A DNA stretch of 64,000 nucleotides from Patiria pectinifera. Taxonomy: Eukaryota > Echinodermata > Asteroidea > Valvatida > Asterinidae. The stretch's first letter is position 1. Each line of letters begins with the position of its first letter. Below, piece by piece: positions 32,535-44,800 of the stretch. The notes under the pieces are model-generated. The model ran no database searches and was not told where the DNA came from. It saw only the letters and a program-made list of their open reading frames with translations. The position numbers and the translations under genes are program-made. Where the stretch lies: positions 17,634,863 through 17,698,862 of the forward strand of contig CM057135.1 of assembly GCA_029964075.1 (NCBI GenBank). Direction: 5' to 3'.

Positions 32535-32677
32535 CGGGGCGATATCAATGAAAGCCTGTCGAGCTTCCTTGGCCGATGTCCTGCGGGACTGTTTGCCAGT
32601 TTTACACATTCCAGGTGGAACAGCCATCCCAAGAGCAAAAAACGCCAGGTTCAAGACCATCTCATCAGAAGAGTCAT
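32535..32677 (-). CDS. SAM-gene exon 9
   Basis: Reads DDSSDEMVLNLAFFALGMAV then a basic SRRTSAKEARQAFIDIAP segment. Donor GTAAGA, phase 0. Confidence 0.7.
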
Positions 32678-33608
32678 CTAAGATAGACAAATAAATGCAT
32701 ATCTTTGAAATGTACTTTTTGCAAATATATGTAGGAAAGAAAAAATCAGTACACACAGCTTTGACACTGCAAATATGCAAACTAAATGAAAACTATATGC
32801 AAACTTTCAATATACAAGGAGCGTTACTGTACAATGCACTCAAACTAAAACCTGACTGGAAGTGAGGAATTTGTTTCTTCTGTTTGTTGCAATATTAAAA
32901 TTAAAGTTTAATACGAAAGTCAAAAAAATGGTATTTGGCATGTTATCTCTCCGCACAAGGGACATACTTTATAAGCATACTTGATTTAATTTTATGCATG
33001 TATGGTGTGTGATGAAGACAATTAGATCAGGCATACAACTAGGAAGTTGCAAAAAAGAGCAGATTCTACCATTTCCAAGACATTGCATTTTTCTATTTTA
33101 ATGGCACACATATTGGAAGTCAAAATTGAGGAAATCAGATGATCCAAGCAAAAGTTGCATGCCTGGTAGTTATAACAACATGAGCACATCAACACTATCA
33201 GGTAGTGCCCTTAAGTACCCGCCTCCCTATTACTATAGCTTAGTATAAATTAATGTCTGTGGATGCAAAGAACATTTTCAAGAGCTGCCAGATGAAATGT
33301 ACATCATTCCATTTAGGCAAATGTAATTACATTCCATCTCATAAAATGCCAAAATTAATCTTTCCACTGCACAAATGTGAAACATTCATTATCTGTTTGA
33401 TACATCATCTGAATACATCCTTGTCACCTGACGGTCAGATAGCCGCCAAAACTGTGACTGTGCAATGAACCTTCCATTACAATTTCATTGAATAATTCAA
33501 TGACACGCAATTAACTACCCACCAATCAGATGATGGGATGTATATTCAGGCATGTATTTCACAAATATTGTCTGCTCTGAGCAGTGTAGTTAAACTAGTC
33601 TTCTGAGA

Positions 33609-33673
33609 TGATCCGTTGAGCATTCTTCCAAAGGCTAATTAAGCCAAGGGAAAGTAGAATGCTCAACGGATCA
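33609..33673. repeat. Perfect 18-bp inverted repeat with 29-nt loop
   Basis: TGATCCGTTGAGCATTCT at 33609-33626 and its exact reverse complement at 33656-33673, in intron 8 of the SAM-domain gene. It could fold as a hairpin RNA. Confidence 0.9.
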
Positions 33674-33986
33674 CAGGGCGTGATTTTCAGCGATAAAGGA
33701 TTAATTTTATCCAAACACAATTAAAATGCACTTCTATTCGAATGCAATATAATAGTTGAAAATTTACTAGCACTTTCAAAACCACCCCTTCACGAAATGT
33801 TTGAACCGAGCTCTGTAGCGTAAACGCTTGGGAACAATACGTATATATGCATTGGCACCCAATGCAGGTACAGTACTTTTGGCTGTGCAGAACAAGACAG
33901 CAAATGCCATTTGACTATAGCTCTCAGCCAATCAAGATACATGCAGAATCTGAGGATGATGTGTTATGAAATTCATTGTAACAAAC

Positions 33987-34122
33987 CTGTTAATTGGAAA
34001 TCCTGCAAGGCGTCTAGCCACTTCATGTTGTTTAAATCAGCGTACTTCAAAACATTTGGTGCCATCCGCGACCAGACTTTAAACATTCTGTCTGCTTGTT
34101 TTGGATACAGAATTCGAAAGTC
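33987..34122 (-). CDS. SAM-gene exon 8
   Basis: Reads DFRILYPKQADRMFKVWSRM then a helix with NNMKWLDALQDFQ. Donor GTTTGT, phase 1. It follows the DTPGM end of exon 7, as in SAMD3-like proteins. Confidence 0.7.
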
Positions 34123-34392
34123 CTGTTGAATCTAATACAAAAATGTAGTGATAATATGAATGATTATCACTATTTGATCTGGACTCGATAACATTCTCCT
34201 TTCTGAGAACACTTCCAACACAACACAATCTCTACTCCTAAAAAAAATGTCTTTGACTATCATACAATGTGGGCTTGTTAGCTTTGTTTTGTTTATTCTT
34301 ATATTTACTCCGTAAAAGCACCACGGTCAACCCTACAATTATGTTCAATTAAATAGAAGGCAAATGCAATGTACGATGGGCACCTTCAGATT

Positions 34393-35034
34393 AATGATGT
34401 GCATCGGGTCAGATCGAGCAGACCAAACCGACCCAAAACATTAGAGATATAAACCGAATCCGAACCTTAACTTCCTCAAACCGACCCGATCAGACCCGAC
34501 AAAAAATGAGGTAAGACCGACCCGAATCGACACGACCCCCCAAAAAACCTGGCTTGGACAAAGTGATCACCTTTTTGTGCCTGCCCTATACCCACGTGGC
34601 ATGAAATCTTTTGCAAAACCATCGTCTCTCTCTCTGTCATACTGATGATCGAGAGTAACTCGGCTTATTGAACAAACGCATGGTGACCACGTGATATCAT
34701 GAAAACTGTTACAATCTATCTATTTCACTGTCAGTCCCAATCCGACTGGAGAAACTAAACACCGTGGAAACTTGATAGTGCGCTCATTGGCCACACCACA
34801 CTGGGCTGTGGTCACAGTGACTGTCAATAATATTGCATCACCTGAATGTCCCAACTGTTTCCGTTTATTTCGGTTTATTTAGGTTTTTCAAAAGATGGCT
34901 AAACCGACCCGACCCGAAAATGTAAATGTAAAACCGAAACCGACCCGACCCGACTGAAAAGATGGCAAACCGACCTGACCCGACCCGAAGTCGGTTTCAG
35001 GTCAGGTCGGTTTCGGGTCGGGTTTGCACATCAT
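34393..35034. repeat. Fold-back MITE rich in CCGACCCGA words
   Basis: AATGATGTGCA at the left pairs with TGCACATCATT at the right. Both flanks carry CCGACCCGA/TCGGGTCGG arrays. It lies wholly in intron 7 of the SAM-domain gene. Confidence 0.7.
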
Positions 35035-35107
35035 TCATGTCATTACTTCAGATATCATGTCACAGCATGTGTATAAAATGGAAATCAGACTTCACTCTGC
35101 AACTTAC

Positions 35108-35283
35108 CATCCCAGGAGTATCAAGAAGGCGGGGCCATTCAGAGACAGGTGACTCAATGGTTTCTCTTATCCAGGATGCTCGTGCCTTACGTCCTTGCCA
35201 TGTATGTGCTAACCGTCTGTTTGGGTTCCTTGTTGTACTTTAACCAGGCCTTCATTTCCCCAGGTCTTCATCAGGCAAGTCAT
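35108..35283 (-). pseudogene. SAM-gene exon 7 with two cancelling indels
   Basis: Outer parts read in the gene's frame (DDLPDEDLG; ARASWIRETIESPVSEWPRL). The middle ~75 bp reads as protein (MKAWLKYNKEPKQTVSTYM) only in another frame. The expected frame meets TGA and TAA there. Losses of one and two bases would explain it, leaving the exon's overall phase intact. Confidence 0.6.
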
Positions 35284-35687
35284 CTGTTACATTAAAAAAG
35301 GGAGGAAAAATGCACAAAAGATGTGAACATAGAAAGGTATCTTCCATGTACATTTGTATCTTGACTGTATTGCGTACAAATATATGCCATATATCACAGA
35401 TTCTAGAGTCCAACCTCATGGTTTTATAATACAGTGCACAAACTACTATCCTACAGATGGATCCAAACTTTCAACGCATTTCCAAATTCTTGGTTTCATC
35501 ATGAAATTTCGGAAATTTATTAGATGAATGCCAAATTGACTTAAGCATAAATGTGACTTGACTCAACCTTCTTCACCTAATACTCTACTCGACTTGCACT
35601 TCCTTGAAATGACCGAATCAATTAAGTCACAAAATTCCGTGACTTGTTACAACTCTGGCTGACTGTAGGCCCTACATGTACATGTAC

Positions 35688-35850
35688 CTGTTAAGTCTCC
35701 GGTACTACTCTCCAGTTTCGTTCTCTTGGGAGACAAGGAAGTTGAAGATGTAGCCTGATGAGTCTGTGCCCTCTTTCGTACGTTGACTAGTCTGTATTCA
35801 AGATAGCCTGACGCTTCTCGTTTGCCCTTAGATGGGGAGAACCATGCCTC
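35688..35850 (-). CDS. SAM-gene exon 6 (tail of helical domain, basic Ser-rich linker)
   Basis: EAWFSPSKGKREASGYLEYR is followed by a basic NVRKRAQ stretch and a Ser/Thr-rich, possibly nuclear-localising SPKRTKL segment. Donor GTACAT, phase 1. Confidence 0.65.
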
Positions 35851-36534
35851 CTGTATGTGTGCATTAAAAAAATAAGTCAACTAGCTTTCCAAAGGCAATT
35901 TTGGTGTAATGTTCAGTTGTGATCTACCTAACAACTGAAGTAAAATGACAGCTTGGAACAAGTTAATACTTTAGTGTAACATGTAAAACAATCTATATTT
36001 TTATCCTGCAATTTAAGTGTCTTAACTACACAATTAAGAGAGCACTAGCTATTGTAAAAATTATCCAAACTTCTCTCTAAGACTGCCTTCACATGGCTTT
36101 TCAAGTCTAACATTCTGTCCCCTAACTAATCTATCGTGGTAGAATTGGTCCGCGCAGCTTGTGAAATACTGTCAAATATGATACACAAAAGGACGAGGAA
36201 ATGCGCAAAATGTGAGACAAACTGAACGTATAATGAAATAAAAAACACAATGTAATAGTGTGTGATCAAGATTTTTGGATGATGATTGGAGGAAAATATA
36301 TTTTAATTATATATGTGCTAAAACTGCTTAATTAAATTAATATATGTGCTAAAACTGCTTATTTCATGCTTTGAAATGAGCAAATTGAAAAAAAAAGTTT
36401 TGTTTGAATGTCATCAATACTAGTTTTAATCAAAATGGTGCCAGTCTAGACAAATTAAGCTCATAGAAGGTATAAATGAAATTTACATAAATACAGGAAA
36501 ACTCGCAATAGAAAGGTAGCCGTTATGTACTTAC

Positions 36535-36619
36535 ATATCCTTCTCCGTCAGAGTCTTTAAGCTTTTGGAACTGATTCACCACAGCTTTGGCAAGTGCAAT
36601 CTTTATGTTGGTTGGTGGC
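36535..36619 (-). CDS. SAM-gene exon 5
   Basis: Completes the split Lys codon and continues PPTNIKIALAKAVVNQFQKL. Donor GTAAGT, phase 0. Confidence 0.7.
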
Positions 36620-37168
36620 CTGGAAATTGATTAATAAATAATGCAAATTTGTGGGATTTTCAAGTATCACAAGCTGGAAAATTGCAAACTCCTTTCTACA
36701 AGTTCGCAAGCTTTTGTCTCAAACATTGAACCTGTGCAAGCACAGCAAGCTCGCAGCAAGCTCGGCGTTACAACACTATACAGCAGAGCTCACTGAAAAC
36801 TTGCTTTTCTACGGTATAACTAGAGTTTGAACCTGTTGGCTGACCCGGCTGGATCAGTCGTTGAGTGTTGATAATTAACATCTGCACTAGCAGGCAAAAG
36901 GGCATGGGTTCGCGTCCTGCTCCACCCCCACAAAGGATTGTAAATTTTACACTAGCTGTAGCTCCAACGAATACACAGTGCTTATTAAATTATGTCAGTG
37001 ATAAGGGAAAAACCAAATCTTAAAAACACACATACTGATGCACTTCTTATTTTGACTAATGAAGTTCTTGCCCTTATTCTGGCATTCTTCTCTATTTTTG
37101 TTTTCAATATTTTTTCGCGAACCAAACTGTAAAAAATTCACATGCTTCATATGAATCGGCTCACTTAC

Positions 37169-37308
37169 TTGCTGGTATATCGCTCAATCATCCAGGCAAC
37201 CAGTGTACGCACCACCATGATTCGAGATTTCACAGACAGTTGTCCTGCTTCCATTTCGTTCAAGATCACTGCTTTCTTTGGTATATCCTGGAGAATTGCT
37301 CTCACATC
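37169..37308 (-). CDS. SAM-gene exon 4 (helical domain)
   Basis: Reads DVRAILQDIPKKAVILNEME then SVKSRIMVVRTLVAWMIERY. Donor GTAAGT leaves phase 2. A helical segment conserved in SAMD3-like proteins by memory. Confidence 0.7.
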
Positions 37309-38042
37309 CTAGTCAAAGGAAAAAGAAAATATAAAAAGATAAACCTAGTGCTTAATGTTTCCAAATCTTCCAAACGATCATTGTAAACTTGCGCACTCAA
37401 TTAGCAGGCGTACATACGTGTGCCTCGTGTGTTGATTGCTTTTGAATCCAATGGGTGTGTTGAAAATTACATAGGGGGGACATTTCAGTTGCTGTAAGGT
37501 TAGCATTACAATGGCTTTTATTTAATTTTTTTTTAATTTTAAAATGAAATGCCGCGGTATCCTGATGAATATTTATGAGATATAGTAATACATACTGGTA
37601 ACTGCACGGGCATAAACAACCACCATTCGTCACCGACTTGAGTTGAGTGAAAGTAAACTGAGAATTTCAAACGTGTCTCATAGGTCACATGGTGGTCCAC
37701 ATGCACGATCTTGCAATCAACAAATTGACAATAGTCGACGTGCATGGCAAATCTGACCGCATCTTAATTTATACTTGCAATGTCTGCAAGTAACACATGA
37801 CTATATGGAAGCGTCTGTATATACCACAAAAAAAATAGTTGCTGTTTAATGCCAATAAATATTTTTGGCAGTCGGCGATTCTGACCAATTTTGATAGGAA
37901 GTTGGTATAATATTTGTTTTTCTAATAACCAATAACGTTTTGTTGGATTCCATTTTATTACTTAAAAAAAAAGGTCGGTAGGGTGACCTAAACAAAAGTT
38001 GTTGTTTTTGGTCTGGCCTTATTTTATACATCATATACTTAC

Positions 38043-38165
38043 AAATGCACCGTGGCAATCATAGCGACTGTGGCCCTGAGCATCTGGTCTTGATGTTGGA
38101 GGTACGTTTCCATCATCTGATTCAATTTGTAGGGCATTCCTTGGGGCATCGCCCTTTGCTTGGTT
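38043..38165 (-). CDS. SAM-gene exon 3 (hydrophilic linker)
   Basis: 41 codons, phase 0 at both ends, GTAAGT donor. Hydrophilic (IESDDGNVPPTSRPDAQG), no known domain. Confidence 0.6.
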
Positions 38166-38929
38166 CTGACAGAAAAAAAAAACCAAGAAATGAGCATAAT
38201 TTGATATTGGCTATACTGGACAAGACTAAAGACCACTGTCTATTATGATGAAGCTTACAAAAAATGACATTCGAACCATTACCAAATGCAGTCAGTTTCA
38301 ACATGTTCAAGAACAAAAAGTGTCACATGTACAAACTAATTAGATTTGACAGTGCATCACTAGTGTTTCAAGTATGATGGTATGAGGTCCAATAGTTCCT
38401 CTAATAGTATTAATTTCCTCAGTCTGGAGAAAAACAGGTTTTATGGGAAATTTCCTCCCTCTTGTAAAATAATTTGGAACTAGCTAGAATATATCCAAAA
38501 TTAAAATGTGTTTTATACATTTTGTTAGACCAAGTCAAGACAAAGACATTCAGTTGCATTTCTCTTAAGATCAAGTAACTATATGGAGTTATTAACAAGG
38601 AACTTAATTGTTGATGGCTCGATCACAATAGGTCTCTCTCAAATGACGTCACAAAACTTCTACAGTTTGCAACATGCACGGCCATTTTTATGTGTCAAAT
38701 TTTCATCTACGCATCAGCTGCGTCGTATTTCGAAGAAATTTCTCATACTTATATAAGTGTTAAGAACATTTTGCACACTGCGTGCACACACACCTGATGG
38801 CATTGAATACGCAGTTGTTACCTATATGGTGTCCTATTAGAGATAATAGTAACACAAAGTACCTTTATTTAAGTAGACGTTGGCACCTTCATGCATGCAG
38901 TAGACCTCCAAAGATGAGCACTTGAGTAT

Positions 38930-41446
38930 TCAGGGAATTTTGCTCCTCAAAGTGATGAAGTGCAGTTGCTTTTGGGGATCCAAGTTGACAGCTTGCAAAG
39001 GATGGTAATCTATCAGAGAGTTTACGCTGATTACTCCTATCTCATGCATCCCTCTTGGCTGTACTTCATGGGAATGAAAGTGCTGATTATACCCTGAAGT
39101 ATGCCATTTGTCCAACACAAAGAACACATCGACCTCCCTGACAAGAACATTGGTTACTTTTCCAAACATTGGCTGGTGGTCATCATCATATTTGTCAACA
39201 ATCAACATCTGGTTCCTTTTGTACTCAATTCCATTGACCTTGCACCAATTAGCAACAAATATGTCATCATACAATCCAACATGCAGTGCCTCTGAAATCA
39301 CTTCAGCAAAGTCTAATGACAAAAGCAACACTGATGACCCTGGACCTACTTCAACATGCTTCTCACGATGCGATTTCTTGGACAACATATTATAGCACAG
39401 CTGTATCTGGTGTCTGTAAGCAAAGGTTTTGCCAACGTTTTGGAAGTTGCAGATTATGTGGGACAATCTCCTCGAGAAGTTGTGTTTAGCTTCAAATCTC
39501 ATTACCCACAGATGTAGAAGAGGACCTACTTGCTCGACTGCATGAGGATAATGTATCATGTGGTGGTGTTTAGGCCTAAGATGACGATCACCGAACAACT
39601 CCAGATAGTACGAGTGGTGATCCCTGATCAAATGCTTCATGTAGATGAGTTCTTCCTTGCTTATGACTGGCGCAAATATTAGCTGCATGCAGTCCAGCAA
39701 GAGAAGAATTAACTCCCAATGAGTGTCACCTTCTGGCACCAGCTGCCCGATAATCAGAGGTAGGTTGCGAATTAGACACCACATTTGTGCCGCATTTTGT
39801 CCTGGCGAAGAATCTGGGTTGTTGACAGCACCCTCACTTAATGGTGTAGGTTTATCCTTAACCTCATGACTGCCATAATTGAAACTCATAATTCTTGCAT
39901 TCAAAGTGTCAAGAGTGAACAGGCCTTTTCTGATAAGCTCTTTCACCACTAGCTTCACTTCCAGAGGACAAACCCCCTCAAGCATATCATGCATTATATC
40001 AAATGTTACATTGTTCACAGTGTGAAAATAAGGTAGTTCATTAAAGGGGGCATGGACCTTTGATTCCAGTGATCTGAAGGTTGTTTTGCTGAAGGTCAAT
40101 TTCATAGTTCTCCCTTGTGCGTAGGCAATCAGGATTCTCTGTTGTTGCATACCACACTTCATCACGGTGCATTTTGCATCTCCGACAAGGATAATTTGCT
40201 GTAAAGCCTTCAGCCAGGCCAAAGAGTGAGTGGATTCCCAAATTATCGCCCACCACCTGAGCAATCACAACTTTGACAACTCCATGGAACTCAGCAGAAT
40301 TTACCTCTAGTCCAACGGCACAGAGGTGCTTCAAGTCTCTGATCAGTGGCTCAAATAATGGTCCGTATCCAAAATATTTACTGTGGCCACTATTGAACAG
40401 CATAAGCATTAATATACTACTGAGAACAGACCTAAGTTTTGGTGGCACATTCAAAATGGAGAAGTACACAGCAGTCAATTTATGAACACCTGCCTTTGGG
40501 CTTAGGGGATTCGTAACTTCAAAGTCATCAATGTACAGAACTAATTTGATTGTTCTCTTTGATGAAAAAAGATTACTTTCTTGACATAACCGTCCATCAT
40601 GAAAATCTCTCAGGCAGCCATCGTCACTTGGTACGTGAGTGTCCATCAGTTTCCAAATATTTTCAGCCTCCAGCAACATTTTCAAAACAGCTTTTATAGG
40701 TATATATTGAAGAGTTAGTTGATGTACTGTTTGCTGAATATTACCTGTGATTAAATTGTTCCGTTGATAATATCCAACTCCAATTGGTACTTCACAAGGC
40801 TTGATAAAACTCTGACAGTTTTCGAAGTATTTTCTCTGCCTGTAAGCTGTTGAAAATTTTCCATATGGATTATTAATTGTCGGGTTTGCAAAACACTGCA
40901 TCAATTGAACAAATTCCGGATCTTCAGCCCCAATTTCTTTTTTCTCAGCAAAGCTTACTGTTTTCATTTGAAGAAAAGTTACAATGTCGGATATTAAATC
41001 TGACGAATTGTTTACCACTTTTGTTACACTTGATTGCACCACGCTACTGGAAGCTAATAACTCTGCAACAACTGAAGCAGCTTTTTCTTCAATCTCAGCC
41101 TCACCAAATTCATCCCAATATTGCAAGTTCTCATGAGCACCTACATTATTATCATCATCATTTTCATCAGAGTCTGAATGAATTGCAACGTCATCTTCTT
41201 CATTATGCTGTCTGTTTTCAACTTGGTGATCACCATCTGCATTGCTATTTCCATGTTTTGAAATTAAGTGGCGGGTGAAAGTGGTGATGTATTTATCAAA
41301 ATTTCGTTCACATCCATCCTGGCTGCATATCACATTCTCAGTAAATATGTGGCCATCCAAGCATCTATGAAAGTTTCTCAAGTGCCACACCAAATTTGCA
41401 GTGTCTCCTGGATGACGTTTCCACATTTTGGACAAATGAAACCCAT
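38930..41446 (-). pseudogene. CACTA-like (CMC) DDE transposase, copy 2, two frameshifts
   Basis: From ATG 41446 an N-terminal C2H2 finger (FICPKCGNV ... HLRNFH) is split by a missing base near 41412. A second finger (CSQDGCERNF ... HLISKH) and an acidic linker follow. The core has IDDFEVTNP, a Gly-Asp in VVGDNLGIHSLFG, the CxxC CRRCKMH, FDIMHDMLEG, HHMIHYPH and FEAKHNFSRR, the same order as copy 1. A G/C run at 40046-40050 carries one base too many and shifts the frame. About 835 codons. Presumed to cut at the CACTCTAAAAA ends. It sits inside intron 2 of the SAM gene on the same strand, so both may come from one right-end promoter by alternative splicing. Confidence 0.8.
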
Positions 41447-41815
41447 ATCAAGAACTACTTCGTATTCACCTCTTTCTCAGCATGCTCAGTTGCCAAAATA
41501 GACAAACAACTTTTAAGTTAAGCCTACATCCTGGGACAGGAACCATCTCCCTCAGAAGTCCTCATGACATTACAGTCATCTCAGTAAATACATGGCCATC
41601 ACAGCATGGTAGTTTCTCAAGTGCCACACCAAATTTGCAGTGTCTCCCTGGATGACGTTCCCATATTTTAGACAAATTAAACTCACGTCAAGAACTACTT
41701 CGTATTCACCTCTTTCTCAGCATGCTCAGTTGCCAACGAAGACAAACGACTTTTAAGTTTAAGCCTGCGTCCTGGGATAGGAACCATCTCCCTCAGTAAG
41801 TCCTCATCACCTGCC
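41338..41815. repeat. 242-bp tandem duplication over SAM exon 2 and the transposase start
   Basis: CTCAGTAAATA starts at 41338 and again at 41580. The two ~235-bp copies differ by substitutions and small indels (CCTGGATG versus CCCTGGATG). The right copy keeps an intact SAM exon; the left copy keeps the better transposase finger. Confidence 0.85.
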
Positions 41816-41849
41816 AACAGCATGAAGGCTTCAGTGTCAATTTCATTTT
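41710..41849 (-). CDS. SAM-gene exon 2 (rest of SAM domain)
   Basis: Acceptor AG at 41851-41850 after a pyrimidine tract. In phase with exon 1 it reads IDTEAFMLLAGDEDLLREMV followed by PIPGRRLKLKSRLSSL, matching the helix 3-5 end of SAM domains. Donor is GAG/GTGAAT. A damaged duplicate of this exon lies at about 41562-41470. Confidence 0.7.
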
Positions 41850-44800
41850 CTAGAAGAAAAAGAAAGGGTTCAAAAGAAAAGCTTTACTTGTAAATTACCT
41901 CTAACATCATAAATAGTAGCTTATATAACCACTGATATCAGTCACTGATTTCTCCGGAACTACTCACATTTTTACCAAACCAAAAGGTTATACATTCTCT
42001 TTGTACATTCAGAAACATTGTGGGAAAATTTCATTTCAATCGGGTTTTTGAGGACAAACGTGAAATAGTCTTGAACATAAGTGCCACGCCATATCGTACG
42101 CGTGTACAGATGGCCGGCTGTATACTGTATGTGCACAAATCTGCATAACGCATTGAGCTGCATGCATGTATGAAAACACATGGGCGTGTACGTGCTAGTG
42201 CAGCAGTGACTGTTCCCACCGCGCCGCGCACTTAGGGCCAAATAGCAATAGTCCCGCTGTGCATGCATAATATTTGTCTTAGGGTGACGACGGCTGATTT
42301 TCGGCTAACTTTGACAAATGTTTTGTTAAAAAACGAGTTTGACAAATAGATTTGACAGAATGGATTTTTTGGCAGATTTCTTCAAAAATGGTTGACAGAA
42401 AAACATAGGAAATTTGAAGGGAAAAAAAGGTACAATTCATTTGTTTTAAAAAGCTGCGATCTTTTCAACCAAGCCTAGCCTAGTTCCAGATTACGCGTGC
42501 ACTTGCGACCCAACTACACGCGTGTTAATCAATTTCGTGTGACGTATTCTGTGCTGGGTCAAAGGTTTTCAGTTTCAAAATCATTTACGTTAATTCTTTA
42601 TTCAAAATTTGCAGGAATTCTCTCGAATGAACTATTTTTGGAAAATTAAATAATACTTTATCAGAAAATGTGCTTGATCCATGGTGGTTCTGGCTGAAAA
42701 ACTGATTAAACCGATCCGGAACTAGGAAAAGTGGCATGATTGGTAGTTTGATGTCGTAAAGTCAAAATAAAAAGAGCTTAAATTTGGAAAATTAGTTTGT
42801 AAACCTTTTAACTAATGTCACTTAAATTCATATGGAGTAGGCTAGTTGAGCTGAAAGCAGCCTGAACATGTTGAAAATGACTGTAGGCCTATCCTACTCC
42901 TTTTTGTACGCAAAATAATCACACTTTACTCTGCATCTAGCCTTAGTTTACGGCCAGCACTCAGTAGACTCTACATGCTGGGCCATACGAACATTGATTC
43001 CTGCCAAAAGTGAGGATTTGAAGGGGAAAACAATATTTCAATCTTTCGAACTCATACTCGGAAGGTGCGTTCACTTACCCGTACCTATCAATATTCCCCC
43101 CAAATTAGGACTTTCCCGGGCTTCCTTCTGGTGAAATTCGTCTCTTAAAAAAATTAATTTGTCAACCGAAGTGGTCATGACATATGACAGGCAGCTTGCC
43201 AAGTATAAGTAGTCTGGTTCCGCTCCGACCAAAATATTTCCCTTTCTTTAATGTACACACGTGAAGGGGAACGCGTCTGGTTATGGCCGTATCATATCCG
43301 AAAAAAAAATCGCATGCGGGATCAGAACAGCCAGCCAATCACAGTGCGCGCATCTTAATTATAATATGCTAAATCGAGGAGCGCCGCACTGTGGGTTTTT
43401 TGGATATGATATACCATACGCAGTACCTTCAAGTGTGAGAAAGGGAAATATCTTGGTCAGGACCAGACTACTTCAACTCGGCTAAAACCGCCTGTCATGA
43501 ACGCCTCATGAACTTCCACTTCGGTTGACAATTATTTTTTTAAGAGATGAATTTCACCAGGAAGGAAGCACGGGAAAGTCCTAATTTTGGGGGAATATTG
43601 ATGGGTCATATAGGTGCCGGTAAGTGAACTCACCTTCCGAGTATGAGTTGGAAAGATTGAAGTAGGCCTATAATTTTTTATTTATTTTTTATTTTCAAAC
43701 CCTCACTTTGGGAATCAATGTTCGTATGGCCCAGCATGTAGAGTCTACTCAGTGCGGGCCATAGACTAGGGCTACTCTGCATCAAGCGAACAATCAACAC
43801 ATTTCACTTTTCAGAGTTGCAAAAAATCCCTGCTTTAGGCCTAAAAAAAAAATACTCGGTCTCTGGTCAGCGCGCGCGTCGATTTTAATCATGCGCATCA
43901 ACCTTTTTATTTCTTCAAATTAACACGGAAGCTACAACAGCGCCCTCTATTGCCGAGCCTCCTCAAATTTTTGTAGCAAGGAGCACCAAGGAATGGGGAA
44001 ATTGCAACAAGGCAAATGATAAAGGGTACCAAGGCAAATTATGGAGGACACCAATGTATAATGAGGACACAAAAAAGCAAAATAGTACCCACCTTGTCTG
44101 TACAATACAAGCTTGGAAAAAAAAAGCCAACCCCCCCCTAAAAAAAAAAAACCCTGCATCGCCGCATCAATTCCAAAACTTTGGTCTGACCAGAGACCGA
44201 CTATTTTTTTTTTTGGCCTTATCCATTTTTCTCTGGTTTGCATATTCCGACGTTAATAACCACACTTAAAATGTTTCTTTTATTTTTTTCTACAAAATCA
44301 AAAACAAATGTAGAAAATAGGCTATATTCAAACAATTTATAGCCTCCCTAAACATGCTAACCTAGATCAGGAACTTGTGATTTTGACTCAAGTTTTAAGG
44401 CTTAGGCCTAGGCCCTACTCAAATTGTAAATCATATTACAAGATTCTAACATTCTGAGTTGAAACCATTGTTTGTTGACTCCAATGGAAGTGGTCCTCCA
44501 GAAATTGAATAGCCTAAGTAACAAAACTTTTTTTAAAGTGTAGTCCTAGGGCCTAATGCTTTGAATTCAGACCGGGAATAATTATTTTGACTGAAAACAA
44601 AACGATAAATAACCCAAACGTTAGTTTTCTGCTGCCGTTGTAACAATGTGACACACCCCCTCTGATCTACGCGCTAAACAAATACTTCAACGGGGAGGAA
44701 GTTTTTTAGATATAACGAACCGCAAATTTTCTGAGGTGTTTCCCGCGCGCATTGCGGCACGGCTTGGCTGTTCCAATAAGTGACACAACCCCTTCTATTT

